From the NCBI RefSeq assembly GCF_900112575.1, contig NZ_FOMH01000010.1:214164-278163 (forward strand): a stretch of 64,000 nt of DNA. Direction: 5' to 3'. Under the pieces are notes generated by a model that did not search any database, was not told where the DNA came from, and worked only from the letters and a program-made list of their open reading frames with translations. Of this stretch, positions 7,989 through 14,601 are shown one piece after another (the stretch's first letter is position 1; each line of letters begins with the position of its first letter). Source of the DNA: Flavobacterium phragmitis. GTDB lineage: Bacteria; Bacteroidota; Bacteroidia; Flavobacteriales; Flavobacteriaceae. A program made the position numbers and the translations under genes.

Positions 7989-9725
7989 ATGAGAAAATTA
8001 ATCATAAACTCTAAGATAAAACTATCAGTTGCCTTGCTTGCTATTGCAAGTTTAACTGCTAGCTGTTCAGATTTTTTGGATACACCTCCTGAAGATGTAT
8101 TTACAGACGACAATTTTTGGACTTCAGAAAATAACGTAAAAACGTTCTCCTGGTTAAATTATAACACCTTTAACGGGTATGGAAATAATGCTGGTACTAC
8201 GGCCGATTTTTACTTTCACGCTTCATCTACAGGATTAATAGATGACAATTTGGCTATGAACGTTTTCACTAACTTTCTAACAGCTCCAAATGCTACCAAC
8301 GCAAATTGGAACGAATATTACACTTTGGTTCGCCGCTGTAATCTTATGTTAGAAAGAGTACCAAATGTGCCAATGGATCAAACGAAAAAAAATCATTATA
8401 TAGGTGTTGCTAAGTTTTTTAGAGCTCATACTTATTTTCGTTTAGCACAACAATTTGGTAATGTGCCTTATACAGATAAGTATTTAGCGCAAAGCGATCC
8501 TAATGTATATAAACCGGCTTTATCTAGAGCTGAAGTAATAGACAATGTTATCAAGGATTTGGAAGAAGCAATTCCAATGTTATTAAACATTGATGACAGC
8601 AATGTAACTGTAAACAAATACACAGCTTATGCATTGTTAAGCCGAGTATGCTTGAGTGAAGGTACTTATAGAAAATACAATTTAGGACAAAATGGGAATA
8701 CTTATCTTCAAAAAGCAAAAGAAGCTTCTTTAGCGGTAATGAACAATAATTCTTTCAAACTAAATGCAGATTGGAAAGCACTTTACAACTCTGTTGAGTT
8801 AATGAATAATACTGAGGTAATTTTAACCAAAAGATATATTAAAGGTGTTTTAGGAAATTCAGTACAAGCCTATACTAATACCTCAACCGTTCAAAACGGA
8901 TTGACAAAATTTGCAGCAGAAAGTTATGTAACTACAAATGGATTACCAATAAAACAAGCCGGTAATACTCAATATTTAGGAGACAATACTATTGCTAATA
9001 CTTTTGCCAACAGAGATCCAAGGTTCGCTAAAGCTTTCAGCACAGCAGATTATGCTTACTCTGACAAACCATATAATGGTTTAACCTCTATCACAGGTTA
9101 TGTATTTCAACTGTATAACAACCCTGCCACTACAGGTACAGACGTTTCAACAATTGGACAAAATCAAATTGACGCTCCTGTTTTTACACTAAGCGAGGTT
9201 TATTTGAATTATGCTGAAGCATGTGCAGAATTAGGAACAATTACTAATGTTGATCTTGATTTATCGCTTAACAAAGTTCGTACACGCGCAGGAATTGCTG
9301 TTTTGACTACAGATGGTACAAACGCTTCTGCTGGTGGAGTACAAATAAACGATCCGCAAAGAACAACCGCATTAGAACAAATGTCAGGAATTGTTAATCC
9401 AATTATATGGGAGATCCGCCGTGAGCGCAGAATTGAGTTTATGGCTTGGACTACTATGAGAAAAGAAGATCTTATGCGCTGGAAAAAAGGAGATTACTTG
9501 GATACTAATTCCAATCCTGATGTTGTTTTAGGAGCTAGAATACCTGCTTTGATAGGAACTAACTCCAAGACAAAAGTAAATTCAGATGGATATGTAATTC
9601 CTTATGCTGCTGGCGTGTCTAGATCATTTGTATCTCCAAAAAATTACTTAAGTGCAATCCCTACAAACGACATTAATTTATACGCTGCAGAAGGTGTAGA
9701 ATTAAAACAAAACCCAGGCTGGTAA
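7989..9725 (+). CDS. SusD/RagB-type surface glycan-binding lipoprotein
   Basis: 578 residues from ATG 7989. An upstream in-frame start at 7926 would overlap susC and place 21 residues before the signal peptide, so it was rejected. The lipobox is LTASC with Cys26, followed by SDFLD, acidic residues typical of surface-exported Bacteroidota lipoproteins. The N-terminal SusD-like and TPR-type RagB regions are recognisable (LVRRCNLMLERVPNV; VAKFFRAHTYFRLAQ; the conserved EIRRERRIEF at about residue 472). It should cap the SusC barrel and bind the substrate. It ends 35 bp before a strong terminator, so susC-susD probably form one transcript and namZ another. Confidence 0.95.
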   Translation: MRKLIINSKIKLSVALLAIASLTASCSDFLDTPPEDVFTDDNFWTSENNVKTFSWLNYNTFNGYGNNAGTTADFYFHASSTGLIDDNLAMNVFTNFLTAPNATNANWNEYYTLVRRCNLMLERVPNVPMDQTKKNHYIGVAKFFRAHTYFRLAQQFGNVPYTDKYLAQSDPNVYKPALSRAEVIDNVIKDLEEAIPMLLNIDDSNVTVNKYTAYALLSRVCLSEGTYRKYNLGQNGNTYLQKAKEASLAVMNNNSFKLNADWKALYNSVELMNNTEVILTKRYIKGVLGNSVQAYTNTSTVQNGLTKFAAESYVTTNGLPIKQAGNTQYLGDNTIANTFANRDPRFAKAFSTADYAYSDKPYNGLTSITGYVFQLYNNPATTGTDVSTIGQNQIDAPVFTLSEVYLNYAEACAELGTITNVDLDLSLNKVRTRAGIAVLTTDGTNASAGGVQINDPQRTTALEQMSGIVNPIIWEIRRERRIEFMAWTTMRKEDLMRWKKGDYLDTNSNPDVVLGARIPALIGTNSKTKVNSDGYVIPYAAGVSRSFVSPKNYLSAIPTNDINLYAAEGVELKQNPGW

Positions 9726-9760
9726 TCTCTTAAGAAAATAATATAGTGTTTATTTAGTTT

Positions 9761-9798
9761 ATTACCTCTGGATACTTCGGTATTCGGAGGTAATTTTT
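9761..9798 (+). terminator. Intrinsic terminator after susD
   Basis: A 15-base-pair stem (two wobble pairs) runs 9761-9775 against 9780-9794, closed by a C(TTCG)G tetraloop and followed by a run of T residues. It separates the susCD pair from namZ. Confidence 0.85.
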
Positions 9799-9886
9799 AT
9801 ACATAAGACTTCATTAAAGATTTCTATTTTTCTAATTTCGTTTTAACGTTTAGCTTCCGATTATTAACCAACTAAACTTTTTTATC

Positions 9887-11077
9887 ATGTTACGAATTCT
9901 AAAAAAAATCACTCTCCTATTTTTATTATTTCCAATATTATGCTTTTCAACTGTACCAAGGTCAATTGAAAACAATAGTATTTACATAGCTGAAATAAAA
10001 ACCGGCGCTGATAATTTTGAAAAATATTTACCATTATTAAAAAATAAAAAAGTTGGAATCGTTACCAATCAAACTGGACTATTATCTAACAAAGTGCATT
10101 TGGTCGATTTTTTGTTAGAAAAAAAAGTAGCCATTCAGACTATTTTTGCTCCAGAACATGGTTTCAGAGGTGTTGCTGATGCCGGCGAACATGTTGTTGA
10201 TGGTAAAGATGAAAAAACAGGATTACCTATTATTTCTCTTTACGGCGATAACAAAAAACCTAAAGCAGAACAGCTGAAAAAGATAGATGTTGTCATTTTT
10301 GACATCCAAGATGTTGGAGCTCGATTTTACACTTATATTTCTTCTTTACATTATGTAATGGAGGCTTGCGCCGAAAATAACATTCCTCTTATTATTCTAG
10401 ACAGACCCAATCCAAACGGAAACATTGTTGACGGACCAATTTTGGAAAAAGAATTTAAAAGTTTTGTTGGAATGCATCCAATTCCTGTTTTACATGGAAT
10501 GACTATTGGAGAATATGGCCAGATGATTAATGGTGAAAAATGGCTGACAAACGGAGTAAATTGCAAACTTACCGTAATCCCCTGTTCAAATTATAAACGC
10601 GAAATGAGTTATAGTGTTTTAGCAAAACCATCTCCAAATTTACCTAACGATCAATCGATAAACCTTTACGCCAGTTTATGTTTTTTTGAAGGGACCAATG
10701 TAAGTTTAGGCCGTGGAACTGAACAGCAGTTTCAGATTTATGGTTCTCCATTTTTACCGAAAAAAGGTTTTAGTTTTACTCCAAAACCAAATTTTGGTTC
10801 AAAAAACCCTCCATTTAATGGAGAAACCTGTTATGGAGAAGATTTATCAAAAGAGAAAAAACTAACCCGATTAGAACTTAAATGGCTGATTAGTGCTTAT
10901 ACAAATACAACTGATAAATCGAAATTCTTTACACCCTTTTTTACGAAATTAGCAGGAACAAAAAAATTACAGGAACAGATTGAAAAAGGAGTTTCTGAAA
11001 ATGATATTCGCGCAAGCTGGAAAAGTGGTTTGGAGCAATTCAAGAAAACCAGAGCTCCCTATTTACTTTATAAATAA
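9887..11077 (+). CDS. namZ: NamZ-type exo-beta-N-acetylmuramidase (DUF1343, GH171)
   Basis: 396 residues with a signal peptide (about 1-22), so periplasmic or exported. DUF1343 hallmarks are present: VGIVTNQTGL at 56-65, APEHGFRG with E90 and H91, FDIQDVGARFYTY around 138-150, and LDRPNPNG from 171. This family was shown in Bacillus subtilis to remove MurNAc from the non-reducing end of peptidoglycan fragments. Here it follows SusCD and precedes the DeoR-MurQ group, so it would act on imported muropeptide sugars. The product MurNAc needs a kinase that I do not find in the window. Confidence 0.9.
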   Translation: MLRILKKITLLFLLFPILCFSTVPRSIENNSIYIAEIKTGADNFEKYLPLLKNKKVGIVTNQTGLLSNKVHLVDFLLEKKVAIQTIFAPEHGFRGVADAGEHVVDGKDEKTGLPIISLYGDNKKPKAEQLKKIDVVIFDIQDVGARFYTYISSLHYVMEACAENNIPLIILDRPNPNGNIVDGPILEKEFKSFVGMHPIPVLHGMTIGEYGQMINGEKWLTNGVNCKLTVIPCSNYKREMSYSVLAKPSPNLPNDQSINLYASLCFFEGTNVSLGRGTEQQFQIYGSPFLPKKGFSFTPKPNFGSKNPPFNGETCYGEDLSKEKKLTRLELKWLISAYTNTTDKSKFFTPFFTKLAGTKKLQEQIEKGVSENDIRASWKSGLEQFKKTRAPYLLYK

Positions 11078-11096
11078 ACATTCTGAAGTGAAATAA

Positions 11097-11140
11097 AAAA
11101 ATCGACATGAACCTTTTAAAAATAGTGCATGTCGATTTTT
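11097..11140. terminator. Bidirectional terminator between namZ and the deoR-type gene
   Basis: Thirteen-base perfect arms (11097-11109 and 11128-11140) with A-run on one side and T-run on the other lie between two convergent genes, so the hairpin can end transcription in both directions. Confidence 0.85.
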
Positions 11141-11147
11141 ATTTATG

Positions 11148-11897
11148 TTAGAAAACATTTAACCCTGCGTCTACAAAACTTTTGATTTTAGGGCTATTAG
11201 GATTTAAGTCTGTAATTACTGCATGCAATTGCTCCAATCCACAAACTTTATGCATCATCTTTCCGTTGATTTTATCAGAAGTTGTCAATGCAACTACTTT
11301 TCCTGAAGCTTTTATCATTTCTTTTTTTACTACAGAAACTTCATATCCCATCTCTGTCAAACCTTGATTTAGGTCGAGGCTACTCACTCCCAAGAAGCAA
11401 ATATCAGCTTTAATTTTGGACAAAACCTGAATTACATCTATACCAATGGTTACCATTGCTTTTTTTTGCAGTTTTCCGCCAATAAAAATCAGCTCAATAT
11501 TGGGGTGCTGCGATAATTGCATGGCAATTGGCAAACTGTACGTATATATTGTGGCCGAAAAATCAATTGGGATTAATTTACAAAAAGACAAATTTGTTGT
11601 CCCTCCGCTCATAATAATCACCTGGCCTTCACTTAAAAAAGAAAGTGCTTTTTGACCAACAATAATTTTCCTGTCTTCATTAATAATCTTAATGTCAAAA
11701 ACATTATTTGGTTTATCTTTAACCAAAAAAGCCGCGCCGTACACCTTGTTTATCAAGCCTTTATTATTTAACTCATTAAAATCTCTTCGAATAGTATCTT
11801 CAGAAATTTTAAGTTCTTGAGCAAGATCAATAGTGTTGATTTTTTCAACTTCTTGAAATTTATTCATAATGTATTGATGTCTCTCCCTTTTCAGCAT
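11148..11897 (-). CDS. DeoR/GlpR-family transcriptional regulator
   Basis: 249 residues, the normal DeoR-family length. The N-terminal winged helix-turn-helix (residues 1-57) has the family pattern: RERHQYIMNKF, then INTIDLAQEL and SEDTIRRDFNEL with recognition helix around 33-45. The rest is a DeoRC sensor domain, which in the family usually binds a phosphorylated sugar. MurNAc-6-phosphate or GlcNAc-6-phosphate would be a logical effector here, but this is inference. The gene is divergent from murQ, and both promoters carry TGCGTTATTT-like tandem decamers, which points to autoregulation and control of the salvage genes. Confidence 0.92.
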   Translation of the reverse strand: MLKRERHQYIMNKFQEVEKINTIDLAQELKISEDTIRRDFNELNNKGLINKVYGAAFLVKDKPNNVFDIKIINEDRKIIVGQKALSFLSEGQVIIMSGGTTNLSFCKLIPIDFSATIYTYSLPIAMQLSQHPNIELIFIGGKLQKKAMVTIGIDVIQVLSKIKADICFLGVSSLDLNQGLTEMGYEVSVVKKEMIKASGKVVALTTSDKINGKMMHKVCGLEQLHAVITDLNPNSPKIKSFVDAGLNVF

Positions 11898-11914
11898 TTA
11901 GTATAGATTTTTGT

Positions 11915-11922
11915 CAAATATA
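11915..11922 (-). promoter_or_regulatory. -7 box of the deoR-type gene
   Basis: The minus strand reads TATATTTG, an exact TAnnTTTG match 17 bp before the start codon at 11897. The adjoining operator array at 11931-11973 covers the expected -33 region. Confidence 0.55.
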
Positions 11923-11930
11923 AAAATTAA

Positions 11931-12056
11931 TGCGTTATTCTGCACTTTTTAAATACGTTATTTAACACGATTTTAGGCTAAATAAAAACAAGAAAAAGAA
12001 CGATATAACATGCGTTATTTTGCGTTATTTTATCAATTTTTAAAAACTTACGCATA
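11931..12056. promoter_or_regulatory. Candidate DeoR operators between deoR-type gene and murQ
   Basis: Tandem decamers on the plus strand lie at 11931-11950 (TGCGTTATTC+TGCACTTTTT), 11954-11973 (TACGTTATTT+AACACGATTT) and 12011-12030 (two identical TGCGTTATTT units). A single inverted unit lies at 12047-12056. The 10-bp period places successive half-sites on one face of the helix. The same motif occurs in front of the susC-type gene. Confidence 0.65.
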
Positions 12057-12062
12057 AATTTG
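12055..12062 (+). promoter_or_regulatory. -7 box of the murQ transcript
   Basis: TAAATTTG matches TAnnTTTG. A start near 12068 would leave a leader of about 120 nt before the ATG at 12190. The perfect tandem operator at 12011-12030 is directly upstream. Confidence 0.45.
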
Positions 12063-12189
12063 CAATGTATCAAAAAAATGTTCTATATTTCGCTTCGCAA
12101 ACCAACCAAAAAAATTTAATTTCTCAAAAAAAAGAGGAATTGGAAACCAAATATTTCAGTTTATCCATTAAATAACAATTCGCTTATCT

Positions 12190-13011
12190 ATGAAAAACAA
12201 GCAGCCTGAAACAGAACAAGAATCTTTATACAAAGATTTAGATCAAATGAGCGTAAAAGAACTATTGACAAACATTAATACAGAAGATCAAAAAGTTCCT
12301 CAGATTATCGAAAAACAGATTCCTAAAATCGAAAAACTAGTTAAAGCAATCGTAAAAAAAATGCAATTGGGTGGTCGATTATTTTATATTGGAGCTGGAA
12401 CTTCTGGACGTATCGGAATTTTAGATGCTTCTGAATGTCCGCCAACATTTGGCGTTCCTCATGATATGATTATCGGAATTATTGCAGGAGGAGACACTGC
12501 AATTCGTAAGGCGGTTGAAAATGCGGAAGATGATACGGAACAAGCATGGAAAGATTTAGCTAAATTTGAAATTTCAAGTCTGGATTTTATTATTGGAATT
12601 GCTGCTTCTGGAAATACGCCTTATGTTTTAGGTGCTTTAAAAAAAGCTAAAGAACACAATATAAAAACAGGAAGTATTTCTTGTATCAGCAACGGACTAA
12701 TAGCTCAAGAAGCTGATTATCCGATTGAGGTAATTGTAGGTCCAGAATTTTTAACAGGAAGCACAAGAATGAAAGCAGGAACAGCTCAAAAGCTGACGCT
12801 GAACATGATTTCGACTTCGGTAATGATCAAACTTGGAAAAGTTAAAGGCAACAAAATGGTCGACATGCAGTTGTCTAACGAAAAACTGGTAAAACGAGGC
12901 ATCAAAATGATTATGGAAGAATTGGGAATTGAGTACGAATTGGCCGAAGAATTACTGCATCAACATAAGAGTGTACGTGCTGTTTTGCTAGATCATAGCA
13001 GCAAAAAATAA
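12190..13011 (+). CDS. murQ: N-acetylmuramic acid 6-phosphate etherase
   Basis: 273 residues, slightly shorter than the usual 295-305. It has one SIS domain with the sugar-phosphate loop GAGTSGRIG at 69-77, then DASECPPTFG with the conserved Glu82, VENAEDD at 109-115, and the family signature STRMKAGTAQKLTLN. MurQ cleaves the lactyl ether of MurNAc-6-phosphate, giving GlcNAc-6-phosphate and D-lactate in the cytoplasm. It is the committed step of MurNAc catabolism, so it anchors the functional reading of the locus. The gene leads a close-packed series: the symporter starts 30 bp downstream. The start codon is the first Met after the operator region and has no Shine-Dalgarno. Confidence 0.95.
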   Translation: MKNKQPETEQESLYKDLDQMSVKELLTNINTEDQKVPQIIEKQIPKIEKLVKAIVKKMQLGGRLFYIGAGTSGRIGILDASECPPTFGVPHDMIIGIIAGGDTAIRKAVENAEDDTEQAWKDLAKFEISSLDFIIGIAASGNTPYVLGALKKAKEHNIKTGSISCISNGLIAQEADYPIEVIVGPEFLTGSTRMKAGTAQKLTLNMISTSVMIKLGKVKGNKMVDMQLSNEKLVKRGIKMIMEELGIEYELAEELLHQHKSVRAVLLDHSSKK

Positions 13012-13041
13012 CCTAAAAACTAAACCAAAACCAAAACCAAA

Positions 13042-14547
13042 ATGTCTTCTACTACAATTCTCATTTTCATCTTTGTTTATTTTGGTCTTTTACTGTTTGT
13101 CTCAAACGTAATCAGTAAAAAAGGGCAAGACAACGATTCTTTTTTTAAAGCAAATAAAAATTCCAAATGGTATCTTGTTGCCTTTGGTATGATTGGAACG
13201 GCGCTCTCTGGCGTAACTTTTATTTCTGTTCCTGGAGAAGTAGGTTCACCAAACGGAGAACAATTCAAATACTTCCAGTTTGTTCTAGGAAATGCAATCG
13301 GATTTATTATAATCGCAAAAGTCCTGCTTCCACTCTATTACAGAATGAATCTGACTTCGATTTACAGCTATATCGAACACAGAATGGGAATTAGGAGTTA
13401 CAAAACTGCAGCTTCAATATTTTTAGTAAGCAGGACCATTAGTTCAGCTTTTAGATTGTATTTGGTTGTCATTGTTTTACAGCGATATGTTTTCAATGAT
13501 TTTCATATACCATTTCCGGTAACGGTACTTTTGGCTTTGGCGCTTATCTTTTTGTACACCTTCAGAAGTGGCTTAAAAACCATTATTATTACTGATACCC
13601 TACAGACGTTTTTTTTAGTTAGTTCAGTGTTTATAACCATTTATTTTGTTTGTGACAGTCTAAATTTGACTGTTCTTGAGTCGGTTTCAACCATTCAGAA
13701 AAGTAATTATTCTAAAATATTTTTCTTTGATGATTTCTTTACGAGCAAGTACCACTTTGTAAAGCAAATTTTAGGAGGAATGTTTGTTACTATAGCAATG
13801 GTTGGGCTGGATCAAGATTTAATGCAGAAAAATTTAAGCTGCAAAAACATTGGCGAAGCACAAAAAAACATGTTCACGTTTACGGGAATTTTTGTTTTAA
13901 TCAATATTATTTTCTTGAGTTTGGGTGCTTTATTGTACATCTATGCAGCAAAAAATAATGTTCAAATTCCGCTGGATTTAGCAACAGGGAAACCAAGAAC
14001 CGATTTACTTTTCCCTGAAATTGCTTTAAATCATTTGTCAATCGTTCCGGCTTTCGTTTTCCTTTTAGGAATTATTGCTGCCACTTTTGCTACAACTGAT
14101 TCGGCTTTAACAGCTTTGACAACTTCATTTTGTGTCGATTTCCTTGGAATGGACAAAGCAGAAAATCTGGACAATTCAAAAAATGTGAATATTAGACATT
14201 GGGTGCATTTTGCATTTTCAATCTTACTTTTTCTTGTAATTATTGTTTTGAATTCATTCAATGATGCTTCAGTTGTAGCCTTAATTTTTAGAGCCGCATC
14301 TTACACTTACGGGCCGTTATTAGGTTTATATGCTTTTGGATTATTGCAAAAATCAAGATTAGTAAACGATAAACTAATTCCGATTATCTGTATTATTTCG
14401 CCAATATTTACCTATTTCTTAAGCGAAAATTCAGCACAATTATTCGGTTACACTTTTGATAACGAATTGATTATAATCAACGGATTATTTACTTACATCG
14501 GAATATATTTAACCAGCAAACGCACTGAAGAAAAAATCTCTTTCTAA
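13042..14547 (+). CDS. Sodium:solute symporter (SSS family), candidate MurNAc/amino-sugar importer
   Basis: 501 residues with about 13 predicted transmembrane helices, the SSS fold. Recognisable features are the N-terminal GTALSGVTFISVPG segment and the ATFATTDSALTALTTSF segment near residue 350, where SSS proteins bind Na+. Related bacterial transporters move sialic acid, sugars and amino acids. It is sandwiched between murQ and a GH3/beta-lactamase lipoprotein with short gaps (30 and 54 bp). Tannerella forsythia has a comparable MurNAc transporter next to its MurNAc kinase and murQ. Import of MurNAc or GlcNAc-type sugars is therefore the favoured guess; the substrate is not visible in the sequence. 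Confidence 0.88.
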   Translation: MSSTTILIFIFVYFGLLLFVSNVISKKGQDNDSFFKANKNSKWYLVAFGMIGTALSGVTFISVPGEVGSPNGEQFKYFQFVLGNAIGFIIIAKVLLPLYYRMNLTSIYSYIEHRMGIRSYKTAASIFLVSRTISSAFRLYLVVIVLQRYVFNDFHIPFPVTVLLALALIFLYTFRSGLKTIIITDTLQTFFLVSSVFITIYFVCDSLNLTVLESVSTIQKSNYSKIFFFDDFFTSKYHFVKQILGGMFVTIAMVGLDQDLMQKNLSCKNIGEAQKNMFTFTGIFVLINIIFLSLGALLYIYAAKNNVQIPLDLATGKPRTDLLFPEIALNHLSIVPAFVFLLGIIAATFATTDSALTALTTSFCVDFLGMDKAENLDNSKNVNIRHWVHFAFSILLFLVIIVLNSFNDASVVALIFRAASYTYGPLLGLYAFGLLQKSRLVNDKLIPIICIISPIFTYFLSENSAQLFGYTFDNELIIINGLFTYIGIYLTSKRTEEKISF

Positions 14548-14601
14548 AAGCCAAAATAAAGCCATCCGGAATTTTATCTGAATAGCTCAAAAAATGATTT
14601 C

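Noticed and set aside
12065..12175. 36-codon ORF in the murQ leader
   Set aside because: Its ATG lies about 3 bp upstream of the predicted transcript start (-7 box 12055-12062), so it would probably not be translated; its composition is Lys/Gln/Asn-rich as random AT-rich DNA gives.
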